Below, piece after piece: positions 36,001 to 44,258 of a stretch of 46,085 bases of DNA. A program made the position numbers and the translations under genes. This DNA is from Bacteroides timonensis (GTDB taxonomy: Bacteria; Bacteroidota; Bacteroidia; Bacteroidales; Bacteroidaceae): positions 1 through 46,085 of the forward strand of contig NZ_CBVI010000171.1 in NCBI RefSeq assembly GCF_000513195.1, given 5' to 3'. The stretch's first letter is position 1; each line of letters begins with the position of its first letter. The notes below the pieces were generated by a model. The model was not told where the DNA came from and did no database searches. It saw only the letters and a program-made list of their open reading frames with translations.

Positions 36001-37729
36001 CACCAACCTGAAGTTCATAGAACACTACATGAGCAGTATCACACCTGAATTTAACGGACGTGCCAGCGGTCACGTACATTTCTATGGCAAATTCAAAGGG
36101 CTTACCATGGAAGGGCGCGTACTTGGCAATGCCTCCATGAAGGTAGACGTACTGAATACCACTTTCTTTATAAAAGACAGTATTCGTATAGAACCGAATG
36201 GACTGACTTTCCAAGATAACCGGATATTCGATACACAAGGCAATCAAGGACATGTAGACGGCTATCTGCATTATGAACACTTCAAGAACCTGGAATACCG
36301 TTTCCAGTTTGGAGTGAACAACATGCTGGTAATGAATACGAAGGAGTCGCTGGATTTTCCTTTTTATGGAACGGTATACGGAACGGGTAATGCCCTGATA
36401 GCAGGTAACGCAAGGGATGGAGTCAATATCGATGTAGCCATGACGACCAACCGGAATACCAACTTCGTATATATAAAGGATAATGTATCTTCAGCCGCCA
36501 GCAACCAATTCATCAAATTCGTGGACAAGACACCACGCCGGGCTGTGCTGGATTCTATCAATCTGATTTCCGACTATGAACTGGCGCAACAGGAGATACA
36601 GCAGGAGGAAGAAAGTGACACGGATATCCGCCTGAACCTGCTTGTAGAAGCTACACCGGATGCAAGCATGAAGATAGTGATGGATCCCATCGCCGGTGAT
36701 TACATCAGTGGACGAGGATCCGGAAATATCCGCACGGAATTTTATAACAAGGCTGACGATGTGAAGATGTTCGGTAATTATCGTATCAGCCAGGGAGTTT
36801 ATAAATTCAGCCTGCAAGAGGTAATACGCAAGGACTTTACCATCAAAGATGGAAGTACTATCAGTTTCAATGGTCCTCCGTTGGATGCCACCATGGATAT
36901 CCAAGCAAGTTATATGGTGAATTCCGCATCCTTGAATGACTTGGTGCCGAATGTAAGCAACTACGGAATTCCAACGAGTATCCGTGTAAACTGTATCATG
37001 AACCTGACGGGGCAACTAACTTCTCCGGACATCAAATTAAGTCTGGAAGTGCCTAATGAACGGGATGAAGTACAAGCCCTTATCCGTAACTACATTTCAA
37101 CGGACGAACAAATGAATATGCAGATTCTCTATCTGTTAGGTATCGGCAAATTCTATACACCCGAGAATGTAGATGCCACACAAAATTCGAACATGATGAC
37201 TTCTGTACTTTCATCCACCCTTTCGGGACAACTAAATAATGCACTTTCCAACATTATTAATAGTAACAACTGGAATATAGGTACCAACCTCAGCACCGGA
37301 GAAAAAGGCTGGACGGATATGGAATTCGAAGGAATGCTATCGGGGCAATTACTGAACAATCGTCTGCTTATCAATGGTAACTTCGGATACCGCGACAATC
37401 CAATGGCAAATACAAACTTTGTAGGTGACTTTGAAGCCGAATGGCTTGTGAACCGTAGCGGAGATATCCGACTGAAAGCGTATAATGAGACGAACGACCG
37501 CTATTACACAAGAACCAATCTGACAACGCAAGGCATCGGTATCATTTTCAAGAAGGACTTCAACCGATGGAAAGAGCTTATGTTCTGGAATAAATGGAGG
37601 TTGAAAAGACTGAGACGGGAAATGGAACAAAAGGAAGCGGAAAAGAATACCGAAGAACAAACCGAAGAAACTGAAACCACTGCTACCCAGGCGGCAGCAA
37701 AAGCAAAAGAAAAGAGAGGGGGAAGTTAA
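33020..37729 (+). CDS. tamB: TamB-like translocation and assembly module protein
   Basis: A 1569-residue frame of the TamB/DUF490 (AsmA-like) family, which spans from the inner membrane across the periplasm and carries lipids or assists outer-membrane protein assembly. It has an N-terminal membrane helix (WVLGIILSLYIGTILLLNIP, about 47-66). A very long run of beta strands follows, with repeats such as NGSINTASRVPTFNFHADIR. The C-terminal TamB/DUF490 domain covers about 1210-1500, with FSLQEVIRKDFTIKDGSTIS. A charged, Glu/Thr/Ala-rich tail closes the chain. The start is unresolved. The ATG at 33020 lies inside the divergent tsaD promoter and start region, and upstream of the apparent tamB -7 box. 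An in-frame TTG at 33104 (LANSNKPP) begins a more family-like N-terminus. Its stop overlaps the convergent ppx stop. Confidence 0.9.
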   Translation: MYSYRYLRLNAAKVVIKVGLITYYFIFLLANSNKPPIRKLKKTVRWVLGIILSLYIGTILLLNIPYVQRQISVLVANELANVLGTQLTIGRINMGLLNRIIIDDLLLNDQSGKEMLKVSRLSAKFDILPLFKGKVSISNVQLFGFNINLEKKTPEDIPNFQFVLDAFASKDTIKKESNLDIRINSLLIRRGKMSYNVLSAEETPGKFNAQHIQLRNIIANISLKALQNDSVNAAVKRLSIEEENSGFELKKLSLKIVANNQKMSIENFAIDLPNTSLAMDTIRMEYDSLGAFRNFTNDVRFSLRILPSDITLCDLAPFVPAFSPFKENLQVALEANGTINQLNCPHLSITGNQHFHLRGDVSLQDLSHPQDAFVFGNLSSLYADPEGIAFFVRNLSKNYEGVPPVLQRLGTISFNGEVSGYFTDIVTYGLVRTDIGSIKTDLKLSSNKEKGYFSYSGAVKTEEFELGNMLANDHLGKVTFNLKVEGSHYEKQYPSIVMKGLIASIDYSDYNYENITLDGEYKQGGFNGKVALDDENGSVLLNGSINTASRVPTFNFHADIRNVRPHELHLTPKYEDTAVSIQLTADFTGGSIDEMNGEINIDSLQFTAPDRNYFLDNLKIIATREDESHKQLKIASNFLNASIEGDYSYRTLPASVLNIMRRYIPALILPDKNPIESENNFHFDINIFNTDLFSTIFNIPVKVYTHSTLKGYFNDKAQRLRVEGYFPRLRYGDKFLESGMILCENPGDKFHARVRFSNRKPEGSINVSLDAQAKDDLIQTSLNWGNSSAVTYSGKLAAATHFIRTQAEDQNKKRSRSNKSIPALKTVVDVQKTDIILNDTLWEIHPSKVVIDSGKIYIDDFYFSHKDRYLRINGTISKQSQDTLRLDLKDINIGYVFDIADLGVNFKGEATGPAYASGILEKPVMYTDLFIRGLGLNDGLLGDANIHGEWHHEVEGIYLDAHIHEKDTAKSHVYGYIYPIKPKSALDLQIEADNTNLKFIEHYMSSITPEFNGRASGHVHFYGKFKGLTMEGRVLGNASMKVDVLNTTFFIKDSIRIEPNGLTFQDNRIFDTQGNQGHVDGYLHYEHFKNLEYRFQFGVNNMLVMNTKESLDFPFYGTVYGTGNALIAGNARDGVNIDVAMTTNRNTNFVYIKDNVSSAASNQFIKFVDKTPRRAVLDSINLISDYELAQQEIQQEEESDTDIRLNLLVEATPDASMKIVMDPIAGDYISGRGSGNIRTEFYNKADDVKMFGNYRISQGVYKFSLQEVIRKDFTIKDGSTISFNGPPLDATMDIQASYMVNSASLNDLVPNVSNYGIPTSIRVNCIMNLTGQLTSPDIKLSLEVPNERDEVQALIRNYISTDEQMNMQILYLLGIGKFYTPENVDATQNSNMMTSVLSSTLSGQLNNALSNIINSNNWNIGTNLSTGEKGWTDMEFEGMLSGQLLNNRLLINGNFGYRDNPMANTNFVGDFEAEWLVNRSGDIRLKAYNETNDRYYTRTNLTTQGIGIIFKKDFNRWKELMFWNKWRLKRLRREMEQKEAEKNTEEQTEETETTATQAAAKAKEKRGGS
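33054..33061 (-). promoter_or_regulatory. Bacteroidales -7 box for tsaD
   Basis: Minus-strand TACTTTTG fits TAnnTTTG, 25 bases before the tsaD ATG at 33029. It is back to back with the tamB -7 box. Confidence 0.6.
33096..33103 (+). promoter_or_regulatory. Bacteroidales -7 box facing tamB
   Basis: TATTTTTG matches TAnnTTTG. If used, transcription would start near 33108, downstream of the only ATG that opens the tamB frame. Confidence 0.5.
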
Positions 37730-38637
37730 TTTTCCCCTTCTTTATTTTCATACAAACTATCTATAATACCATCCGCCAATCCAATCACCGGAACATGTAT
37801 ATATTCGGAACGTACCACCTTGGCTATAGTCAGAAAGATTTCAGCAGCAGGAACTATAACATCTGCACGGTCAGCTTTCAAACTAAATGTATCCATACGC
37901 TGTTCAGGTGTCAAAGGCACCAGTTTATCATACAGCGTTTGCAGTGAAGTGACGGGTAAACGCAGCTTCTTCTTATCTTTCTTCTCCGCCAATCGATAGA
38001 GCTTATTGATATTGCCACCGGAACCGATGATATTCACCTCTCCCAAACCTTCAGTCAATCGCTCCAGATCATCATGCATTTGTCCCCACACCTCCTCGCG
38101 GACCGCGCCACTAAGCATACGTACCGTACCAATATTGTAAGACAGGGAATGTTGCAGTTCTCCGTCAACTAGCAGATTGATCTCAGTACTGCCACCACCG
38201 ACGTCTACATAAATATAATTACCTGTACGGTCGGCCATACACTCGATATGGTTGTTGTAGATCATTCTAGCTTCTTCCTGACCGTCAATGACTTCAATAG
38301 AGATACCGGTATCTTTCAATATCTTCTTGATAATGGATTTCCCATTACGGGCATCCCGCATGGCCGAAGTGGCGCAAGCACGGTAATCCGTCACATCATA
38401 AATCTTCATCAGTTGGCGGAAAGCTTTCATTAACCGGCGTAGCTTTACAGCCTTCGTTTCGGACACTTCGCCTAAAGAAAACACATCGAAACCAAGCCGT
38501 AATGGCACACGAAGCAACAAAACTTTGGAGAGACGCTTATTCAATACAGTCTCGTCTTCTTTTACTTTCTTAATTAAAAGCCGCACGGCATTAGAGCCGA
38601 TATCAATGGCGGCATAGCAAGTATGAGTAGTTGGCAT
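37726..38637 (-). CDS. ppx: Ppx/GppA-type exopolyphosphatase
   Basis: A 303-residue cytoplasmic protein with the ASKHA fold. Motifs are YAAIDIGSNAVRLLIKKV at the N-terminus (phosphate-1), IYVDVGGGSTEINLLVDGEL (phosphate-2) and IIGSGGNINKLYRLA. It is about 200 residues shorter than E. coli Ppx and keeps only the catalytic N-terminal half, which is common in Bacteroidetes. It probably degrades polyphosphate end by end or acts on pppGpp; the substrate cannot be told from sequence. It lies 28 bases after ppk1, so synthesis and breakdown are co-transcribed. Confidence 0.9.
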   Translation of the reverse strand: MPTTHTCYAAIDIGSNAVRLLIKKVKEDETVLNKRLSKVLLLRVPLRLGFDVFSLGEVSETKAVKLRRLMKAFRQLMKIYDVTDYRACATSAMRDARNGKSIIKKILKDTGISIEVIDGQEEARMIYNNHIECMADRTGNYIYVDVGGGSTEINLLVDGELQHSLSYNIGTVRMLSGAVREEVWGQMHDDLERLTEGLGEVNIIGSGGNINKLYRLAEKKDKKKLRLPVTSLQTLYDKLVPLTPEQRMDTFSLKADRADVIVPAAEIFLTIAKVVRSEYIHVPVIGLADGIIDSLYENKEGEN

Positions 38638-38665
38638 ATCTATTTATTAAAATTATGCAGATAAA

Positions 38666-40759
38666 CTATAATTCATTTACTGCAAGATAATATTTATATA
38701 ATTCTTCTTGTGAACGGAACGGCGCACCGCTTCCATCTTCTCCCATCCAGGGACGATTCTCCCCTGTCCCATCTACAACACTTCCCTGGCAAGTATCACG
38801 TAAACCGAAATCTATTACCTTCCACAAGTCTTCTTTGATTCGGGCATCGTAGACAGGAGTTATCACTTCTATACGATTATCGAGATTGCGGGGCATCCAG
38901 TCCGCCGAACCGATAAATGTCTTATTCTCACCACCGGCAGCAAAGATGAAGATGCGTGAATGTTCCAGATACCGGTCGATAATACCACTGATATGGATAG
39001 TATCACTTATTCCGGGAATCCCCGTTACCAGCGAACAATTTCCACGCACTAACATATCTACAGGCACTCCGGCAGCCGAAGCTTCATATAGCTTCTTGAC
39101 AATAGCAGAATCCGTTATATGGTTCACTTTCACGCGGATATACACCGGACGCCCTGATTGCCGGTTCTTTATTTCATCATTAATCAGGCGGATAAAGCGT
39201 AGTTTCATTTCATTGGGAGATACCAGTAGTTCTTTGAAATGAACGGGCGAATAAGGCTTCTCTATAAAAGTGAACACAGAATTTACATCACGTACTACGG
39301 AACGGGATGCCGTCATCAGCATATAATCCGTATACATGCGTGCATTTCCCTCATGGAAGTTCCCTGTACTGATACAAGCAATATCACTTCCCGTCTTCAT
39401 TCCGATATGGGTTATTTTGGAATGGACTTTCAGCCCTTCCACCCCAAAAATCACATGAATGCCTGCATCCTGCATTTTCTTGGACCAATCGATATTGGAT
39501 GCTTCATCAAAACGTGCCAGGAGTTCGATTACTACAGTCACCTTCTTACCGTTCCGTGCAGCACAAATCAGCGCTTTCACCACTTTAGAGTCTTTTGCCA
39601 GACGGTAAAGAGTCGTCTTTATACTCTTGACATCCTTACTAAGAGCCGCCTCCTGAAGCACACGGATATAGTAATCAAAACAATGAAAAGGTACATGGAT
39701 ATATCTGTCCTGCTTCTGAATAAGACGCAGCAAACTCACATTCTCTTTCAGTTCCGGCTTCAATATAGGAAGCCAGCGCGGATATTTCAAATCGCAACGC
39801 CCGCAATCGGGAAAAGCCATCAGGTCTTTATGATTATGATAACGCCCTCCGCCAAGCACAGTATCCAACTTATCCAGATTCAGGCGATTCATCACCCTCT
39901 TTAGTAAATCCTTTGGCATCTCCGCATCGTAGATAACCCGCAGGGCATCTCCTTTCTTACGGCTCTTTACCGCCTTCGAAATCTTCTGAAGCGTGCCATT
40001 GCGCAGGTCATTATCTATCTCCATTTCAGCATCTTTTGTAAACTTGAAAGCATACGCCTCGAAGCAATCGTATTCCATACCGGAAAAAATCATCGGCAGG
40101 CAAAAACGGATCACATCATCCAGATACATCAGATAACTGCGTTCTTCACGATCGGGCAGACGAATGAAACGTCCGCAAACAGAAACCGGAAGCTCTATCA
40201 GAGCATAATCGGTACGAGTCGGTAACTTCCGCATAACGGATGCCTTCCGAGCTTCGGAAACTTGCATTTTTACAGCAAGATAGATATTCTCATCCGTTGC
40301 TTCCGTCAGTTGTTTCACGGCAGAAAGCCAAACAGGACTGACAAAACCACTGAGCTGGCGGCGGAAGAAGTCACTGACGAAAGTTTGTTGTTCTTCGTCC
40401 AGCTCATTTTCCTTTAGAAGAAAGATGTTCTCTTCACGCAAGCGGTCGGTCACTTCATGGATAGTCCGTTCATACTCTTTGGCATACCTGTTATTCAGTT
40501 TGTTGATTTGCTTGATAAGCTGCTTGGCATGTTCGCTTTCCGAGCGTAAACTTCTATCCTCACACTCGGCTATGCGACTGAGAGTTGCCATACGCACACG
40601 GAAAAATTCATCCAGATTATTCGAATAAATTCCAAGAAAAGAAAGTCGCTCAAGTAAAGGAACGTTCGGTTTCATCGCTTCCTGCAAGATACGACGGTTG
40701 AAATACATCCAGCTTAAATCACGATCTATATGTGGAGCAGAGGCTATTTTCTTATTCAT
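38666..40759 (-). CDS. ppk1: Polyphosphate kinase 1
   Basis: PPK1 reversibly makes inorganic polyphosphate from ATP. The 697-residue protein has the N and head domains (DRDLSWMYFNRRILQEA near 12-28) and two C-terminal catalytic domains. The phosphorylated histidine is in EGLKVHSKITHIG (H446). TGNFHEGNARMYTD and the second C-terminal motif (IYIRVKVNHITD, IFIFAAGGENKTFIGSADWM) are also present. Length is normal. Its start overlaps the 3' end of the glycosyltransferase gene by 8 bases, so translation is coupled. Polyphosphate often matters for stress and stationary-phase survival. Confidence 0.96.
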   Translation of the reverse strand: MNKKIASAPHIDRDLSWMYFNRRILQEAMKPNVPLLERLSFLGIYSNNLDEFFRVRMATLSRIAECEDRSLRSESEHAKQLIKQINKLNNRYAKEYERTIHEVTDRLREENIFLLKENELDEEQQTFVSDFFRRQLSGFVSPVWLSAVKQLTEATDENIYLAVKMQVSEARKASVMRKLPTRTDYALIELPVSVCGRFIRLPDREERSYLMYLDDVIRFCLPMIFSGMEYDCFEAYAFKFTKDAEMEIDNDLRNGTLQKISKAVKSRKKGDALRVIYDAEMPKDLLKRVMNRLNLDKLDTVLGGGRYHNHKDLMAFPDCGRCDLKYPRWLPILKPELKENVSLLRLIQKQDRYIHVPFHCFDYYIRVLQEAALSKDVKSIKTTLYRLAKDSKVVKALICAARNGKKVTVVIELLARFDEASNIDWSKKMQDAGIHVIFGVEGLKVHSKITHIGMKTGSDIACISTGNFHEGNARMYTDYMLMTASRSVVRDVNSVFTFIEKPYSPVHFKELLVSPNEMKLRFIRLINDEIKNRQSGRPVYIRVKVNHITDSAIVKKLYEASAAGVPVDMLVRGNCSLVTGIPGISDTIHISGIIDRYLEHSRIFIFAAGGENKTFIGSADWMPRNLDNRIEVITPVYDARIKEDLWKVIDFGLRDTCQGSVVDGTGENRPWMGEDGSGAPFRSQEELYKYYLAVNEL

Positions 40760-41867
40760 ATATCAATTTATAATCATTTATAAAGCCTATTCCTTCCACC
40801 GTTTCTATACAGTTCAGTAACCGCCACTCGCAACTGCGTACCCAGCTACGGAAATTCTCTTCGGGTTGATACTCACTCCGGGCGAATTCCAACAAACGGT
40901 CTACCTCAAAATTATCGGAAATAATACCTGCTCCGCCGCGTGCCGCATCATAAGCATTACAATCCTGTTCAATGTGCGCCGGTACCATCAGCAAAGGCTT
41001 ACCCAGATACATAGCCTCGCAAACGGATTCAAAACCTGCCGTAGTGGCATACGCCCGGCAACCCGACATATAGCGAAGGAATTTTTCGTCATCCAACTGA
41101 TGAAATGACAATGTTTCATCCATCCTGCATACTTCCGGCTCATCCGGTTTGTCCCAGAAGAAGTGCAAAGGCACTTCTGGATGCTGCTCATGCCACTGGG
41201 AGATACTTTTTCCAAATCCGGCATTAACCATATAGCCATGCACATACTCTCCGGCAGCAGCTTCACAACAAAGCACTTCGCGCCGCAGCAAAGGCGGTAC
41301 TACGTGTATATGCGCTTCTTCATCCGTATCCATCGGACGGAATGAGAGAGCCAGCTTCTCTTTGGCTCCGATACACGTGAGTCGCGTAAAAAAACGGAGC
41401 ATCAGCAGGCTCACGGGATTCTTTTGGGGAAACTCAAAGTCATGATGCAGGAAAAGATACTGATGGCCGACACTGATCTGCGGTACAGAAGGGCGGAAAA
41501 AAAGATAAGTCAAGCCCGTCAACAACTCATAAAAGTTGATTACGAGGTCCGCATCAGTTTCATGGATACGCCGGTGAATATAACAGATGCTACGCAGATA
41601 AGCAGGAACCTGCATCAGGTTATATGCGATACTGCGAGACATACTGACCCGCTTATTGGCAGGCGTAGGCAGAAAGTTCGGACTGAGAAAGCGTTTCACA
41701 GGTGCCTGTATGCTACGGTTAAAGAAACCCGGCAGGCGACGAGTATTGCTCTTCCCCACCAGTACTTCTACTACCTCATGCCCGTTGCGCCGTAGAATTT
41801 CTTCCAGCGTGATGGCTTGCGTCAGATGACCGCGGCCTTCTCCTTGAACTATAAAAAGAACTTTCAT
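40752..41867 (-). CDS. MurG-like (GT28-type) glycosyltransferase
   Basis: The 371-residue protein has two Rossmann-like halves. The N-terminus MKVLFIVQGEGRGHLTQAIT resembles the MurG/UGT (GT-B) acceptor loop, with AITLEEILRRNGHEVVEVLV. The C-terminal half has the typical nucleotide-sugar site: MSGCRAYATTAGFESVCEAM then LGKPLLMVPAHIEQDCNAYD (about 270-311). Such enzymes transfer a sugar from a UDP donor to a lipid or polyphosphate-type acceptor. The position between an LpxH-like gene and ppk1 suggests envelope glycolipid work, but the acceptor is unknown. It could be a GT28 for a surface glycan rather than MurG itself; the true murG is normally in a cell-division cluster elsewhere. Confidence 0.8.
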   Translation of the reverse strand: MKVLFIVQGEGRGHLTQAITLEEILRRNGHEVVEVLVGKSNTRRLPGFFNRSIQAPVKRFLSPNFLPTPANKRVSMSRSIAYNLMQVPAYLRSICYIHRRIHETDADLVINFYELLTGLTYLFFRPSVPQISVGHQYLFLHHDFEFPQKNPVSLLMLRFFTRLTCIGAKEKLALSFRPMDTDEEAHIHVVPPLLRREVLCCEAAAGEYVHGYMVNAGFGKSISQWHEQHPEVPLHFFWDKPDEPEVCRMDETLSFHQLDDEKFLRYMSGCRAYATTAGFESVCEAMYLGKPLLMVPAHIEQDCNAYDAARGGAGIISDNFEVDRLLEFARSEYQPEENFRSWVRSCEWRLLNCIETVEGIGFINDYKLIYE

Positions 41868-41881
41868 CTTTATATTTATAA

Positions 41882-41906
41882 TTTAGTAATTTACGATTTG
41901 TAATTC
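41882..41906. repeat. AT-rich spacer element (ATTTAGTAATTTACRATT type)
   Basis: TTTAGTAATTTACGATTTGT is found in the 45-base gap between the phosphoesterase and the glycosyltransferase genes. A close relative occurs between batB and batA (21990-22010) and another between batA and the DUF4381-like gene (23010-23035). All lie in the intergenic gaps of minus-strand operons. Confidence 0.5.
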
Positions 41907-41912
41907 ACGACT

Positions 41913-42698
41913 TCAACTACAGAGGCGCTCTTCAGGCTTTTCGTTCATCAGCATATCCTCATACCGTAACACTTCCCAATTTCCTTCCTCATCCTCTACG
42001 AGTGCCGAAAGAGTTTCCACCCAGTCACCGGAGTTAAGATAATGTATATCATCATAATAAGTATTTGCCGGATGATGAATGTGCCCGCAAATGATACCGT
42101 CGCATTTACGTGTACGGGCAAACTTCACCAGTTCCTCTTCAAAATCGGAAATATAAGAAACAGCGGATTTTACTTTTTGTTTAATCGCTTGTGACAAAGA
42201 ATAATAAGGTTGTCCATGACGCGCACGATACACATTATAAATACGGTTCAGCCATAATATAAACGTATATCCCACATCTCCCAACTGTGCCAGCCACTTC
42301 ATCCGTGTAGTGACGGTATCAAAAATATCTCCATGCGTCACAAAATAACGCCGGCCGTGACTCTCGTGAATGAAATCCCTTACAATCTTTATATTATAGA
42401 ATGTCATCGGTGCCAACCCATCCAAGAAATCATCGTGGTTGCCACGAACATAAATCACTTCTGTTCCCTGTTTTTCCATCATCTTCATGATAACTTTGAA
42501 GAAATCCGTATGTTTTGCCTGCCATTTCCGGGTGCCGCCTTTGCTCAAAGCCCAGCCGTCAATAATGTCACCATTCAGTATCAATCGCCGGCAGTTGACG
42601 GATTTCAGAAAGTTGCTTACTTCAACAGTTTTTGAGTGAGAGGTACCCAAATGGATATCAGACAACACAATGGTAGAATAAAAAGTACGTAATCTCAT
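41913..42698 (-). CDS. UDP-2,3-diacylglucosamine hydrolase (LpxH)-like phosphoesterase
   Basis: The 261-residue product is a calcineurin-type metallophosphoesterase with all metal motifs: LSDIHLGTSHSK (DxH), LNGDIIDGW (GDxxD), VRGNHDDFLDG (GNHD) and ICGHIHHPA (GHxH). The family includes LpxH/LpxH2, which splits UDP-2,3-diacylglucosamine to lipid X in lipid A synthesis, so it acts at the cytoplasmic face of the inner membrane. An upstream Met 9 residues earlier (42725) would overlap a near-consensus -7 box, so the start at MRLRTFYST (42698) is preferred. It leads the phosphoesterase-glycosyltransferase-ppk1-ppx operon. Specificity for lipid A precursors is plausible but not proven. Confidence 0.85.
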   Translation of the reverse strand: MRLRTFYSTIVLSDIHLGTSHSKTVEVSNFLKSVNCRRLILNGDIIDGWALSKGGTRKWQAKHTDFFKVIMKMMEKQGTEVIYVRGNHDDFLDGLAPMTFYNIKIVRDFIHESHGRRYFVTHGDIFDTVTTRMKWLAQLGDVGYTFILWLNRIYNVYRARHGQPYYSLSQAIKQKVKSAVSYISDFEEELVKFARTRKCDGIICGHIHHPANTYYDDIHYLNSGDWVETLSALVEDEEGNWEVLRYEDMLMNEKPEERLCS

Positions 42699-42722
42699 AG
42701 TGCCTGTATTTTTAGTTGCAGG

Positions 42723-42730
42723 CAAAGGTC
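42723..42730 (-). promoter_or_regulatory. Possible -7 box of the lpxH-like operon
   Basis: Minus-strand GACCTTTG differs from TAnnTTTG by its first two bases but keeps the TTTG core, 24 bases before the ATG at 42698. It helps rule out the earlier Met at 42725. Confidence 0.3.
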
Positions 42731-42798
42731 AGTTATTCGTATTACGCCGGTATGTAGAAAATATGACAAGTATCTTTCATTTTTTTCGCTGAACTTCC

Positions 42799-42884
42799 TT
42801 ATCTTTACAGAAGATAAGCTGCATCTCAGCATAACTTTTTCATGCAAGCATGAAAGTTATACCTTCGATTTGCATTATCTTTAC
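42799..42884 (+). promoter_or_regulatory. Repeat-rich control region of the two-component operon
   Basis: Two copies of TTATCTTTAC (42799-42808 and 42875-42884) flank an inverted repeat, ATAACTTTTTCATGC (42831-42845) / GCATGAAAGTTAT (42848-42860), with a two-base internal deletion. The downstream copy holds TATCTTTA, one base from the -7 box TAnnTTTG, and lies 21 bases before the ATG of the regulator. The inverted repeat is the right size for a dimeric DNA-binding protein, possibly the regulator itself. Confidence 0.4.
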
Positions 42885-42905
42885 TCCCTCAAAAGAAACT
42901 CTCGT

Positions 42906-44258
42906 ATGAAAAAGTCCGGAAATATCCTCATTGTTGATGATAACCGCGGTGTGCTCACCGCTGTGCAACTGCTGTTGAAACCCCATTTCGAAAAGATCAT
43001 CACGCTCACTTCACCTGTCACACTCACCTCTGTGTTGCGTGAAGAAACTCCATCGGTGGTATTACTTGACATGAACTTTACATCAGGCATCAATACCGGA
43101 AACGAAGGATTATTCTGGTTGCAGGAGATCAAACGCCTTCGTCCCTCCTTGCCTGTGATTCTTTTCACTGCTTATGGAGACATCGACCTTGCGGTACGTG
43201 GCATTAAAGAAGGGGCTACGGACTTTATTGTCAAGCCATGGGATAATCAAAAACTGGTGGAGACCTTACTGAATGCAGCCCAAGCCATTCATAATAAGAA
43301 TAACGGGAAAAGCGCCTCTCCCGTAACCCCTGCCATGCATTGGGGAGAAAGTCCCATCATGCAGCAACTGCGCTCGCTGGTGGAAAAAGTCGCCATAACC
43401 GATGCAAATATCCTTATCACCGGAGAAAACGGTACGGGAAAAGAGATGCTGGCACGTGAAATTCATGCACTTTCTTCCCGCCGTACGAAGGAAATGGTTG
43501 CCGTAGACATGGGAGCCATCACCGAAAGCCTCTTTGAAAGTGAGCTTTTCGGACATACAAAGGGCTCTTTCACAGATGCATACGCTGACCGTCCCGGTAA
43601 GTTCGAAACAGCAGACCATAGCACTCTGTTTCTCGATGAAATCGGCAATTTACCCTATCACCTGCAAGCCAAACTACTGACTGTGTTGCAACGCCGCTGT
43701 ATTGTCCGTGTAGGCAGCAACCAGCCTATCGCCGTTGACATCCGTTTGATTTGTGCCACCAACCGCAATCTGAACGAGATGGTACAACGCAATGAATTCC
43801 GTGAAGACTTGCTTTACCGTATCAATACTATCCATCTTGAAATTCCGCCTTTGCGCGAACGGCCGGAAGACATTCTTCCTCTTGCCGAACGCTTTATAAC
43901 ACGCTTCTGCAAGCAATATGACAAAGCATTATTACGGCTTTCCGATGCTGCCTGTACCAAATTGAAAACACACTCCTGGTACGGAAATATCCGCGAACTG
44001 GAGCATGCCATAGAGAAAGCAGTCATTATCTGCGATGGCTACGAACTGCCGGCAGAACTGTTCCAGTTGCCCAAACGTACCGAAACCTCACGCACCGGAA
44101 GCGATGCCGGTACAGAAGCAGCCACCCTTGAAGAAATGGAACGAAAAATGATACAGAAAGCTCTGGACACCTGTAACGGCAATCTATCCGCTGTTGCCGC
44201 ACAACTCGGCATCACCCGGCAAACTCTCTATAACAAAATGAAAAAGTTCGGATTATGA
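42906..44258 (+). CDS. NtrC-family sigma-54-dependent response regulator
   Basis: The 450-residue protein has a receiver domain (about 5-125) with acidic D11/D12, phosphoacceptor D55 (VVLLDMNF) and K110 (FIVKPWD). The AAA+ domain (about 146-375) carries Walker A GENGTGKE (173-180), Walker B LFLDEIGN and the sigma-54 contact loop GSFTDA (220-225, GAFTGA in the textbook case). A Fis-type HTH at the C-terminus contains NLSAVAAQLGITRQTLYNKM. It activates sigma-54 RNA polymerase at distant sites. An ATG 12 codons upstream exists, but MKKSGNILIVDDN is the receiver start. It overlaps the kinase gene by 4 bases (ATGA), so the pair is coupled. The signal is unknown. Confidence 0.93.
   Translation: MKKSGNILIVDDNRGVLTAVQLLLKPHFEKIITLTSPVTLTSVLREETPSVVLLDMNFTSGINTGNEGLFWLQEIKRLRPSLPVILFTAYGDIDLAVRGIKEGATDFIVKPWDNQKLVETLLNAAQAIHNKNNGKSASPVTPAMHWGESPIMQQLRSLVEKVAITDANILITGENGTGKEMLAREIHALSSRRTKEMVAVDMGAITESLFESELFGHTKGSFTDAYADRPGKFETADHSTLFLDEIGNLPYHLQAKLLTVLQRRCIVRVGSNQPIAVDIRLICATNRNLNEMVQRNEFREDLLYRINTIHLEIPPLRERPEDILPLAERFITRFCKQYDKALLRLSDAACTKLKTHSWYGNIRELEHAIEKAVIICDGYELPAELFQLPKRTETSRTGSDAGTEAATLEEMERKMIQKALDTCNGNLSAVAAQLGITRQTLYNKMKKFGL

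Noticed and set aside
42699..42725. Nine extra residues (MPATKNTGT) at the LpxH-like N-terminus
   Set aside because: This start overlaps a possible -7 box and precedes the expected transcript start, and lpxH-type proteins begin near the DxH strand.
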